From Cyprinodon diabolis (Eukaryota; Chordata; Actinopteri; Cyprinodontiformes; Cyprinodontidae), in the NCBI GenBank assembly GCA_030533445.1, contig CM060065.1:744001-808000 (forward strand): a stretch of DNA of 64,000 nt, in the 5' to 3' direction. Under the pieces are notes generated by a model. The model searched no databases. It was not told the DNA's origin and worked only from the letters and a program-made list of their open reading frames with translations. Positions 47,301 through 61,200 of the stretch are shown here, piece after piece. Within the stretch, counting starts at the first letter, position 1, and each line of letters opens with the position of its first letter. The translations under genes and the position numbers were made by a program.

Positions 47301-50300
47301 ACAGTCTGGATGTAGAAACGGTCTGGATGTAGAGAACAGACTGGACGTAGAGAACAGTCTGGATGTAGAGAACGGACTTGATGTAGAGAACAGACTGGAC
47401 GTAAAGAGCAGTATGGATGTAGAGAACAGGCTGGACGTAGAGAACAGTCTGGATGTAGAGAACAGACTGGATGTAGAGAACAGACTGGATGGAGAGAACA
47501 AACTGGATGTAGAGAACAGACTGGATGTAAAAAACAGACTGGATGTAGAGAGCAGACTGGATGTTGAGAACAGTCTGGATGTAGAGAACAAACTGGACTT
47601 AGAGAACAGCTTGGACATAGAGAACAGACTGAATGTAGAGAACAGGCTAGATGGAGAGAACAGACTGGATGTAGAGAACAGTTTGGATCTAAAGAACACA
47701 CTGGATTTAGAGAACAGACTGGATGTAGAGAACAAACTGGACGTAGAGAGCAGTCTGGATGTAGAGAACAGACTGGATGTAGAGAACAGACTGGACGTAG
47801 AGAAGAGTCTGGACGTAGACAACAGACTGGATGTAGAGAACAGACTGGATGTAGAGAACAAACTGGACGTAGAGAACAGCTTGGACATAGAGAACAGACT
47901 GAATGTAGAGAACAGGCTAGATGGAGAGAACAGACTGGATGTAGAGAACAGTTTGGATCTAAAGAACACACTGGATGTAGAGAACAGACTGGATGTAGAG
48001 AACAAACTGGAAGAAGAGAGCAGTCTGGATGTAGAGAACAGACTGGATGTGGAGAACAGACTGGACGTAGAGAGCAGTCTGGATGTAGAGAACAGACTGG
48101 ATGTTGAGAACAGTCTGGATGTAGAGAACAAACTGGACGTAGAGAGCAGTCTGGATGTAGAGAACAGACTGGTTGTAGGGAACAGACTGGACGTAAAGAA
48201 CAGACTGGACGTAGAGAACGGACTTGATGTAGAGAACAAACTGGACGTAGAGAGCAGTCTGGATGTAGAGAGCAGAATGGATGTTGAGAACAGTCTGGAT
48301 GTAGAGAACAAACTGGACCTAGAGAACAGTCTGGACATAGAGAACAGACTGAATGTAGAGAACAGGCTAGATGGAGAGAACAGACTGGATGTAGAGAACA
48401 GTTTGGATCTAAAGAACACACTGGATGTAGAGAACAGACTGGAAGTAGAGAACAAACTGGAAGTAGAGAGCAGTCTGGATGTAGAGAACAAACTGGATGT
48501 TGAGAACATTCTGGATGTAGAGAACAGACTGGATGTAGAGAACAAACTGGATGTAGAGAACAAACTGGACATAGAGAGCAGTATGGATGTAGAGAACGGG
48601 CTAGATGGAGAGAACAGACTAGATATAGAGAACAGACTGGATATAGAGAAAAGTCTGGATCTAAAAAACACACTGGATGTAGAGAGCAGTCTGGATGTAG
48701 AGAACAGACTGGATGTAGAGAGCAGTCTGGATGTAGAGAACAGACTGGATGTAGGGAACAGACTGGACGTAAAGAACAGACTGGACGTAGAGAATGGACT
48801 TGATGTAGAGAACAGACTGGACGTAGAGAACAGTTTGGATGTAGAGAACGGACTTGATGTAGAGAACAGACTGGACGTAGAGAACAGACTGGATGTAGAG
48901 AACAGACTGGACGTAAAGAACAGTCTGAATGTAGAGAACGGACTTGATGTAGAGAACAGACTGGATGTAGAAACAGTCTGGATGTAGAAACGGTCTGGAT
49001 GTAGAGAACAGACTGGACATAGAGAACAGTCTGAATGTAGAGAACAGACTTGATGTAGAGAACAGACTGTATGTAGAGAACGGACTGGATGTAGAGAACA
49101 ATCTGGATGTAGAGAACGGACTTGATGTAGAGAACAGACTGGACGTAGAGAACAGTCTGGATGTAGAGAACGGAATTGATGTAGAGAACAGACTGGACGT
49201 AGAGAACAGACTGGACGTAGAGAACAGTCTGGATGTAGAGAACGGACTTGATGTAGAGAACAGACTGGACGTAGAGAGCAGTATGGATGTAGAGAACAGG
49301 CTAGATGGAGAGAACAGACTAGATATAGAGAACAGACTGGATATAGAGAACAGTCTGGATCTAAAGAACACACTGGATGTAGAGAGCAGTCTGGGTGTAG
49401 AGAACAGACTGGATGTAGAGAGCAGTCTGGATGTAGAGAAGAGACTTGATGTAGAGAACAGACTGGACGTAAAGAACAGTCTGGACGTAAAGAACAGTCT
49501 GGATGTAGAGAACGGACTGGATGTAGAGAACAGTCTGGATGTAGAGAACGGACTTGATGTAGAGAACAGACTGGATGTAGAAACAGTCTGGATGTAGAAA
49601 CGGTCTGGATGTAGAGAACAGACTGGACGTAGAGAACAGTCTGGATGTAGAGAACGGACTTGATGTAGAGAACAGACTGGACGTAAAGAGCAGTATGGAT
49701 GTAGAGAACAGGCTGGACGTAGAGAACAGTCTGGATGTAGAGAACAGACTGGATGTAGAGAACAGACTGGATGTAGAGAACAAACTGGATGTAGAGAACA
49801 GACTGGATGTAAAAAACAGACTGGATGTAGAGAGCAGACTGGATGTTGAGAACAGTCTGGATGTAGAGAACAAACTGGACTTAGAGAACAGCTTGGACAT
49901 AGAGAACAGACTGAATGTAGAGAACAGGCTAGATGGAGAGAACAGACTGGATGTAGAGAACAGTTTGGATCTAAAGAACACACTGGATGTAGAGAACAGA
50001 CTGGATGTAGAGAACAAACTGGACGTAGAGAGCAGTCTGGATGTAGAGAACAGACTGGATGTAGAGAACAGACTGGACGTAGAGAAGAGTCTGGACGTAG
50101 ACAACAGACTGGATGTAGAGAACAGACTGGATGTAGAGAACAAACTGGACGTAGAGAACAGCTTGGACATAGAGAACAGACTGAATGTAGAGAACAGGCT
50201 AGATGGAGAGAACAGACTGGATGTAGAGAACAGTTTGGATCTAAAGAACACACTGGATGTAGAGAACAGACTGGATGTAGAGAACAAACTGGAAGAAGAG

Positions 50301-50599
50301 AGCAGTCTGGATGTAGAGAACAGACTGGATGTGGAGAACAGACTGGACGTAGAGAGCAGTCTGGATGTAGAGAACAGACTGGATGTTGAGAACAGTCTGG
50401 ATGTAGAGAACAAACTGGACGTAGAGAGCAGTCTGGATGTAGAGAACAGACTGGATGTAGGGAACAGACTGGACGTAAAGAACAGACTGGACGTAGAGAA
50501 CGGACTTGATGTAGAGAACAAACTGGACGTAGAGAGCAGTCTGGATGTAGAGAGCAGAATGGATGTTGAGAACAGTCTGGATGTAGAAAACAAACTGGA

Positions 50600-53500
50600 C
50601 CTAGAGAACAGTCTGGACATAGAGAAGAGACTGAATGTAGAGAACAGGCTAGATGGAGAGAACAGACTGGATGTAGAGAACAGTTTGGATCTAAAGAACA
50701 CACTGGATGTAGAGAACAGACTGGAAGTAGAGAACAAACTGGAAGTAGAGAGCAGTCTGGATTTAGAGAACAAACTGGATGTTGAGAACATTCTGGATGT
50801 AGAGAACAGACTGGATGTAGAGAACAAACTGGATGTAGAGAACAAACTGGACATAGAGAGCAGTATGGATGTAGAGAACGGGCTAGATGGAGAGAACAGA
50901 CTAGATATAGAGAACAGACTGGATATAGAGAACAGTCTGGATCTAAAAAACACACTGGATGTAGAGAGCAGTCTGGATGTAGAGAACAGACTGGATGTAG
51001 AGAACAGTCTGGATGTAGAGAACGGACTTGATGTAGAGAACAGACTGGATGTAGAAAAAGTCTGGATGTAGAAACGGTCTGGATGTAGAGAACAGACTGG
51101 ACGTAGAGAACAGTCTAGATGTAGAGATTGGACTTGATGTAGAGAACAGACTGGATGTAGAGAACGGACTGGATGTAGAGAACAATCTGGATGTGGAAAA
51201 CAGCCTGGATATAGACAACAACCTGGACGTAGAGAACAGACTAGACATAGAGAACAAACTGGATGTTGAGAACAGCCTGGATGTAAAGAACAGACTGGAT
51301 GTAGAGAACAGACTGGATGTAGAGAACAAACTGGATGTAGAGAACCAACTGGATGTAGAGAACAGACTGGATGTAGAGAACAGACTGGATGTAGAGAACA
51401 AACTGGATGTTGAGAACAGCCTGGATGTTGAGAACAGACTGGATGTAGAGAACAAACTGGACGTAAAGAACAGACTGGATGTAGAGAATGGACTTGATGT
51501 AGAGAACAGACTGGACGTAGAGAACAGTCTGGATGTAGAGAACGGACTTGATGTAGAGAACAGACTGGACGTAGAGAACAGACTGGATGTAGAGAACAGA
51601 CTGGACGTAAAGAACAGTCTGAATGTAGAGAACGGACTTGATGTAGAGAACAGACTGGATGTAGAAACAGTCTGGATGTAGAAACGGTCTGGATGTAGAG
51701 AACAGACTGGACGTAGAGAACAGTCTGAATGTAGAGAACGGACTTGATGTAGAGAACAGACTGTATGTAGAGAACGGACTGGATGTAGAGAACAATCTGG
51801 ATGTAGAGAACGGACTTGATGTAGAGAACAGACTGGACGTAGAGAACAGTCTGGATGTAGAGAACGGACTTGATGTAGAGAACAGACTGGACGTAGAGAG
51901 CAGACTGGATGTAGAGAACAGACTGGACGTAAAGAACAGTCTGAATGTAGAGAACGGACTTGATGTAGAGAACAGACTGGATGTAGAAACAGTCTGGATG
52001 TAGAAACGGTCTGGATGTAGAGAACAGACTGGACGTAGAGAACAGTCTGAATGTAGAGAACGGACTTGATGTAGAGAACAGACTGTATGTAGAGAACGGA
52101 CTGGATGTAGAGAACAATCTGGATGTAGAGAACGGACTTGATGTAGAGAACAGACTGGACGTAGAGAACAGTCTGGATGTAGAGAACGAACTTGATGTAG
52201 AGAACAGACTGGACGTAGAGAGCAGTATGGATGTAGAGAACAGGCTAGATGGAGAGAACAGACTAGATATAGAGAACAGACTGGATATAGAGAACAGTCT
52301 GGATCTAAAGAACACACTGGATGTAGAGAGCAGTCTGCATGTAGAGAACAGACTGGATGTAGAGAGCAGTCTGGATGTAGAGAAGAGACTTGATGTAGAG
52401 AACAGACTGGATGTAGAGAACGGACTGGATGTAGAGAACAATCTGGATGTAGAGAACGGACTTGATGTAGAGAACAGACTGGACGTAGAGAACAGTCTGG
52501 ATGTAGAGAACGGACTTGATGTAGAGAACAGACTGGACGTAGAGAGCAGTATGGATGTAGAGAACAGGCTAGATGGAGAGAACAGACTAGATATAGAGAA
52601 CAGACTGGATATAGAGAACAGTCTGGATCTAAAGAACACACTGGATGTAGAGAGCAGTCTGCATGTAGAGAACAGACTGGATGTAGAGAGCAGTCTGGAT
52701 GTAGAGAAGAGACTTGATGTAGAGAACAGACTGGACGTAAAGAACAGTCTGGACGTAAAGAACAGTCTGGATGTAGAGAACGGACTGGATGTAGAAACAG
52801 TCTGGATGTAGAAACGCTCTGGATATAGAGAACAGACTGGATGTAGAGAACAGTCTGGATGTAGAGAACGGACTTGATGTAGAGAACAGACTGGATGTAG
52901 AAACAGTCTGGATGTAGAAACGGTCTGGATGTAGAGAACAAACTGGACGTAGAGAGCAGTCTGGATGTAGAGAACAGACTGGATGGAGAGAACAGACTGG
53001 ATGTAGAGAACAGTTTGGATCTAAAGAACACACTGGATGTAGAGAACAGACTGGAAGTAGAGAACAAACTGGAAGTAGAGAGCAGTCTGGATGTAGAGAA
53101 CAAACTGGATGTTGAGAACATTCTGGATGTAGAGAACAGACTGGATGTAGAGAACAAACTGGATGTAGAGAACAAACTGGACATAGAGAGCAGTATGGAT
53201 GTAGAGAACGGGCTAGATGGAGAGAACAGACTAGATATAGAGAACAGACTGGATATAGAGAACAGTCTGGATCTAAAAAACACACTGGATGTAGAGAGCA
53301 GTCTGGATGTAGAGAACAGACTGGATGTAGAGAACAGTCTGGATGTAGAGAACGGACTTGATGTAGAGAACAGACTGGATGTAGAAAAAGTCTGGATGTA
53401 GAAACGGTCTGGATGTAGAGAACAGACTGGACGTAGAGAACAGTCTAGATGTAGAGATTGGACTTGATGTAGAGAACAGACTGGATGTAGAGAACGGACT

Positions 53501-55265
53501 GGATGTAGAGAACAATCTGGATGTGGAAAACAGCCTGGATATAGACAACAACCTGGACGTAGAGAACAGACTAGACATAGAGAACAAACTGGATGTTGAG
53601 AACAGCCTGGATGTAAAGAACAGACTGGATGTAGAGAACAGACTGGATGTAGAGAACAAACTGGATGTAGAGAACCAACTGGATGTAGAGAACAGACTGG
53701 ATGTAGAGAACAGACTGGATGTAGAGAACAAACTGGATGTTGAGAACAGCCTGGATGTTGAGAACAGACTGGATGTAGAGAACAAACTGGACGTAAAGAA
53801 CAGACTGGATGTAGAGAATGGACTTGATGTAGAGAACAGACTGGACGTAGAGAACAGTCTGGATGTAGAGAACGGACTTGATGTAGAGAACAGACTGGAC
53901 GTAGAGAACAGACTGGATGTAGAGAACAGACTGGACGTAAAGAACAGTCTGAATGTAGAGAACGGACTTGATGTAGAGAACAGACTGGATGTAGAAACAG
54001 TCTGGATGTAGAAACGGTCTGGATGTAGAGAACAGACTGGACGTAGAGAACAGTCTGAATGTAGAGAACGGACTTGATGTAGAGAACAGACTGTATGTAG
54101 AGAACGGACTGGATGTAGAGAACAATCTGGATGTAGAGAACGGACTTGATGTAGAGAACAGACTGGACGTAGAGAACAGTCTGGATGTAGAGAACGGACT
54201 TGATGTAGAGAACAGACTGGACGTAGAGAGCAGACTGGATGTAGAGAACAGACTGGACGTAAAGAACAGTCTGAATGTAGAGAACGGACTTGATGTAGAG
54301 AACAGACTGGATGTAGAAACAGTCTGGATGTAGAAACGGTCTGGATGTAGAGAACAGACTGGACGTAGAGAACAGTCTGAATGTAGAGAACGGACTTGAT
54401 GTAGAGAACAGACTGTATGTAGAGAACGGACTGGATGTAGAGAACAATCTGGATGTAGAGAACGGACTTGATGTAGAGAACAGACTGGACGTAGAGAACA
54501 GTCTGGATGTAGAGAACGAACTTGATGTAGAGAACAGACTGGACGTAGAGAGCAGTATGGATGTAGAGAACAGGCTAGATGGAGAGAACAGACTAGATAT
54601 AGAGAACAGACTGGATATAGAGAACAGTCTGGATCTAAAGAACACACTGGATGTAGAGAGCAGTCTGCATGTAGAGAACAGACTGGATGTAGAGAGCAGT
54701 CTGGATGTAGAGAAGAGACTTGATGTAGAGAACAGACTGGATGTAGAGAACGGACTGGATGTAGAGAACAATCTGGATGTAGAGAACGGACTTGATGTAG
54801 AGAACAGACTGGACGTAGAGAACAGTCTGGATGTAGAGAACGGACTTGATGTAGAGAACAGACTGGACGTAGAGAGCAGTATGGATGTAGAGAACAGGCT
54901 AGATGGAGAGAACAGACTAGATATAGAGAACAGACTGGATATAGAGAACAGTCTGGATCTAAAGAACACACTGGATGTAGAGAGCAGTCTGCATGTAGAG
55001 AACAGACTGGATGTAGAGAGCAGTCTGGATGTAGAGAAGAGACTTGATGTAGAGAACAGACTGGACGTAAAGAACAGTCTGGACGTAAAGAACAGTCTGG
55101 ATGTAGAGAACGGACTGGATGTAGAAACAGTCTGGATGTAGAAACGCTCTGGATATAGAGAACAGACTGGATGTAGAGAACAGTCTGGATGTAGAGAACG
55201 GACTTGATGTAGAGAACAGACTGGATGTAGAAACAGTCTGGATGTAGAAACGGTCTGGATGTAGA
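50600..55265. repeat. 2,330-bp tandem duplication
   Basis: Landmarks at 51,193, 51,681, 52,227 and 52,811 recur at 53,523, 54,011, 54,557 and 55,141, all at exactly 2,330 bp. Both copies share rare variants such as GTAGAGATTGGACTTG (about 51,121 and 53,451) and GAGAACCAACTGG. The duplication appears to end near 52,935/55,265, where the copies diverge. Confidence 0.8.
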
Positions 55266-55299
55266 GAACAGACTGGACGTAGAGAACAGTCTGGATGTA

Positions 55300-58200
55300 G
55301 AGAACGGACTTGATGTAGAGAACAGACTGGACGTAAAGAGCAGTATGGATGTAGAGAACAGGCTGGACGTAGAGAACAGTCTGGATGTAGAGAACAGACT
55401 GGATGTAGAGAACAGACTGGATGTAGAGAACAAACTGGATGTAGAGAACAGACTGGATGTAAAAAACAGACTGGATGTAGAGAGCAGACTGGATGTTGAG
55501 AACAGTCTGGATGTAGAGAACAAACTGGACGTAGAGAACAGCTTGGACATAGAGAACAGACTGAATGTAGAGAACAGGCTAGATGGAGAGAACAGACTGG
55601 ATGTAGAGAACAGTTTGGATCTAAAGAACACACTGGATGTAGAGAACAGACTGGATGTAGAGAACAAACTGGACGTAGAGAGCAGTCTGGATGTAGAGAA
55701 CAGACTGGATGTAGAGAACAGACTGGACGTAGAGAAGAGTCTGGACGTAGACAACAGACTGGATGTAGAGAACAGACTGGATGTAGAGAGCAAACTGGAC
55801 GTAGAGAACAGCTTGGACATAGAGAACAGACTGAATGTAGAGAACAGGCTAGATGGAGAGAACAGACTGGATGTAGAGAACAGTTTGGATCTAAAGAACA
55901 CACTGGATGTAGAGAACAGACTGGATGTAGAGAACAAACTGGAAGAAGAGAGCAGTCTGGATGTAGAGAACAGACTGGATGTGGAGAACAGACTGGACGT
56001 AGAGAGCAGTCTGGATGTAGAGAACAGACTGGATGTTGAGAACAGTCTGGATGTAGAGAACAAACTGGACGTAGAGAGCAGTCTGGATGTAGAGAACAGA
56101 CTGGATGTAGGGAACAGACTGGACGTAAAGAACAGACTGGACGTAGAGAACGGACTTGATGTAGAGAACAAACTGGACGTAGAGAGCAGTCTGGATGTAG
56201 AGAGCAGAATGGATGTTGAGAACAGTCTGGATGTAGAGAACAAACTGGACGTAGAGAACAGCCTGGACATAGAGAACAGACTGAATGTAGAGAACAGGCT
56301 AGATGGAGAGAACAGACTGGATGTAGAGAACAGTTTGGATCTAAAGAACACACTGGATGTAGAGAACAGACTGGAAGTAGAGAACAAACTGGAAGTAGAG
56401 AGCAGTCTGGATGTAGAGAACAAACTGGATGTTGAGAACATTCTGGATGTAGAGAACAGACTGGATGTAGAGAACAAACTGGATGTAGAGAACAAACTGG
56501 ACATAGAGAGCAGTATGGATGTAGAGAACGGGCTAGATGGAGAGAACAGACTAGATATAGAGAACAGACTGGATATAGAGAACAGTCTGGATCTAAAAAA
56601 CACACTGGATGTAGAGAGCAGTCTGGATGTAGAGAACAGACTGGATGTAGAGAACAGTCTGGATGTAGAGAACGGACTTGATGTAGAGAACAGACTGGAT
56701 GTAGAAAAAGTCTGGATGTAGAAACGGTCTGGATGTAGAGAACAGACTGGACGTAGAGAACAGTCTAGATGTAGAGAACGGACTTGATGTAGAGAACAGA
56801 CTGGATGTAGAGAACGGACTGGATGTAGAGAACAATCTGGATGTAGAAAACAGCCTGGATATAGACAACAACCTGGACGTAGAGAACAGACTAGACATAG
56901 AGAACAAACTGGATGTTGAGAACAGCCTGGATGTAAAGAACAGACTGGATGTAGAGAACAGACTGGATGTAGAGAACAAACTGGATGTAGAGAACAAACT
57001 GGATGTAGAGAACAGACTGGATGTAGAGAACAGACTGGATGTAGAGAACAAACTGGATGTTGAGAACAGCGTGGATGTTGAGAACAGACTGGATGTAGAG
57101 AACAAACTGGATGTAGAGAGCAGTCTGGATGTAGAAAACAGAGTGGATGTAAAGAACAGACTGGATGTAGAGAACAAACTGGATGTGGAGAACAGACTGG
57201 ACGTAGAGAGCAGTCTGGATGTAGAGAACAGACTGTATGTAGGGAACAGACTGGACGTAAAGAACAGACTGGACGTAGAGAATGGACTTGATGTAGAGAA
57301 CAGACTGGACGTAGAGAACAGTCTGGATGTAGAGAACGGACTTGATGTAGAGAACAGACTGGACGTAGAGAACAGACTGGATGTAGAGAACAGACTGGAC
57401 GTAAAGAACAGTCTGAATGTAGAGAACGGACTTGATGTAGAGAACAGACTGGATGTAGAAACAGTCTGGATGTAGAAACGGTCTGGATGTAGAGAACAGA
57501 CTGGACGTAGAGAACAGTCTGAATGTAGAGAACGGACTTGATGTAGAGAACAGACTGTATGTAGAGAACGGACTGGATGTAGAGAACAATCTGGATGTAG
57601 AGAACGGACTTGATGTAGAGAACAGACTGGACGTAGAGAACAGTCTGGATGTAGAGAACGGACTTGATGTAGAGAACAGACTGGACGTAGAGAGCAGACT
57701 GGATGTAGAGAACAGACTGGACGTAAAGAACAGTCTGAATGTAGAGAACGGATTTGATGTAGAGAACAAACTGGATGTAGAAACAGTCTGGATGTAGAAA
57801 CGGTCTGGATGTAGAGAACAGACTGGACGTAGAGAACAGTCTGAATGTAGAGAACGGACTTGATGTAGAGAACAGACTGTATGTAGAGAACGGACTGGAT
57901 GTAGAGAACAATCTGGATGTAGAGAACGGACTTGATGTAGAGAACAGACTGGACGTAGAGAACAGTCTGGATGTAGAGAACGGACTTGATGTAGAGAACA
58001 GACTGGACGTAGAGAGCAGTATGGATGTAGAGAACAGGCTAGATGGAGAGAACAGACTAGATATAGAGAACAGACTGGATATAGAGAACAGTCTGGATCT
58101 AAAGAACACACTGGATGTAGAGAGCAGTCTGGATGTAGAGAACAGACTGGACGTAGAGAACAGTCTGAATGTAGAGAACGGACTTGATGTAGAGAACAGA

Positions 58201-61200
58201 CTGTATGTAGAGAACGGACTGGATGTAGAGAACAATCTGGATGTAGAGAACGGACTTGATGTAGAGAACAGACTGGACGTAGAGAACAGTCTGGATGTAG
58301 ACAACGGACTTGATGTAGAGAACAGACTGGACGTAGAGAGCAGTATGGATGTAGAGAACAGGCTAGATGGAGAGAACAGACTAGATATAGAGAACAGACT
58401 GGATATAGAGAACAGTCTGGATCTAAAGAACACACTGGATGTAGAGAGCAGTCTGCATGTAGAGAACAGACTGGATGTAGAGAGCAGTCTGGATGTAGAG
58501 AAGAGACTTGATGTAGAGAACAGACTGGACGTAGAGAGCAGTATGGATGTAGAGAACAGGCTAGATGGAGAGAACAGACTAGATATAGAGAACAGACTGG
58601 ATATAGAGAACAGTCTGGATCTAAAGAACACACTGGATGTAGAGAGCAGTCTGGATGTAGAGAACAGACTGGATGTAGAGAGCAGTCTGGATGTAGAGAA
58701 CAGACTGGGTGTAGAGAACAGACTGGATGTAAAGAACAGTCTGGACGTAAAGAACAGTCTGGATGTAGAGAACGGACAGGATGTAGAAACAGTCTGGATG
58801 TAGAAACGGTCTGGATGTAGAGAACAGACTTGATGTAGAGAACAGTCTGGATGTAGAGAACGGACTTGATGTAGAGAACAGACTGGATGTAGAAACAGTC
58901 TGGATGTAGAAACGGTCTGGATGTAGAGAACAGACTGGACGTAGAGAACAGTCTGGATGTAGAGAACGGACTTGATGTAGAGAACAGACTGGACGTAAAT
59001 AGCAGTATGGATGTAGAGAACAGTCTGGATGTAGAGAACAGTCTGGATGTAGAGAACAGACTGCATGTAGAGAACAAACTGGATGTAGAGAACAAACTGG
59101 ATGTAGAGAACAGACTGGATAAGAACAGACTGGATGTAGAGAGCAGACTGGATGTTGAGAACAGTCTGGATGTAGAGAACAAACTGGACGTAGAGAACAG
59201 CCTGGACATAGAGAACAGACTGAATGTAGAGAACAGGCTAGATGGAGAGAACAGACTGGATGTAGAGAACAGTTTGGATCTAAAGAACACACTGGATGTA
59301 GAGAGCAGTCTGGATGTAGAGAACAGACTGGATGTAGAGAACAGACTGGACGTAGAGAAGAGTCTGGACGTAGACAACAGACTGGACGTAGAGAACAGAC
59401 TGGATGTAGAGAACAAACTGGACGTAGTGAACAGTCTGGACATAGAGAACAGACTGAATGTAGAGAACAGGCTAGATGGAGATAACAGACTGGATGTATA
59501 GAACAGTTTGGATCTAAAGAACACACTGGATGTAGAGAACAGACTGGATGTAGAGAACAAACTGGATGTGGAGAACAGACTGGACGTAGAGAGCAGTCTG
59601 GATGTAGAGAACAGACTGGATGTAGGGAACAGACTGGACGTAAAGAACAGACTGGACGTAGAGAATGGACTTGATGTAGAGAACAGACTGGACGTAGAGA
59701 ACAGTTTGGATGTAGAGAACGGACTTGATGTAGAGAACAGACTGGACGTAGAGAACAGACTGGATGTAGAGAAGAGACTGGACGTAAAGAACAGTCTGAA
59801 TGTAGAGAACGGACTTGATGTAGAGAACAGACTGGATGTAGAAACAATCTGGATGTAGAAACGGTCTGGATGTAGAGAACAGACTGGACGTAGAGAACAG
59901 TCTGAATGTAGAGAACAGACTTGATGTAGAGAACAGACTGTATGTAGAGAACGGACTGGATGTAGAGAACAATCTGGATGTAGAGAACGGACTTGATGTA
60001 GAGAACAGACTGGACGTAGAGAACAGTCTGGATGTAGAGAACGGACTTGATGTAGAGAACAGACTGGACGTAGAGAACAGACTGGACGTAGAGAACAGTC
60101 TGGATGTAGAGAACGGACTTGATGTAGAGAACAGACTGGACGTAGCGAGCAGTATGGATGTAGAGAACAGGCTAGATGGAGAGAACAGACTAGATATAAA
60201 GAACAGACTGGATATAGAGAACAGTCTGGATCTAAAGAACACACTGGATGTAGAGAGCAGTCTGGATGTAGAGAACAGACTGGATGTAGAGAGCAGTCTG
60301 GATGTAGAGAAGAGACTTGATGTAGAGAACAGACTGGACGTAAAGAACAGTCTGGACGTAAAGAACAGTCTGGATGTAGAGAACGGACTGGATGTAGAAA
60401 CAGTCTGGATGTAGAAACGGTCTGGATGTAGAGAACAGACTGGATGTAGAGAACAGTCTGGATGTAGAGAACGGACTTGATGTAGAGAACAGACTGGATG
60501 TAGAAACAGTCTGGATGTAGAAACGGTCTGGATGTAGAGAACAGACTGGACGGAGAGAACAGTCTGGATGTAGAGAACGGACTTGATGTAGAGAACAGAC
60601 TGGACGTAAAGAGCAGTATGGATGTAGAGAACAGGCTGGACGTAGAGAACAGTCTGGATGTAGAGAACAGACTGGATGTAGAGAACAGACTGGATGTAGA
60701 GAACAAACTGGATGTAGAGAACAGACTGGATGTAAAAAACAGACTGGATGTTGAGAACAGTCTGGATGTAGAGAACAAACTGGACGTAGAGAACAGCTTG
60801 GACATAGAGAACAGACTGAATGTAGAGAACAGGCTAGATGGAGAGAACAGACTGGATGTAGAGAACAGTTTGGATCTAAAGAACACACTGGATGTAGAGA
60901 ACAGACTGGATGTAGAGAACAAACTGGACGTAGAGAGCAGTCTGGATGTAGAGAACAGACTGGATGTAGAGAACAGTTTGGATCTAAAGAACACACTGGA
61001 TGTAGAGAACAGACTGGATGTAGAGAACAAACTGGACGTAGACAACAGACTGGACGTAGAGAACAGACTGGATGTAGAGAACAAACTGGACGTAGAGAAC
61101 AGTCTGGACATAGAGAACAGACCGAATGTAGAGAACAGGCTAGATGGAGAGAACAGACTGGATGTAGAGAACAGTTTGGATCTAAAGAACACACTGGATG

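Noticed and set aside
47413..48987. Plus-strand LDVENR-repeat open frames (up to 524 codons)
   Set aside because: Same cause as above; each begins at a chance ATG in GTATGGATG or AATGG variants and ends at the fixed 17-bp doublet. There is no sign of a promoter, a signal peptide or selection.
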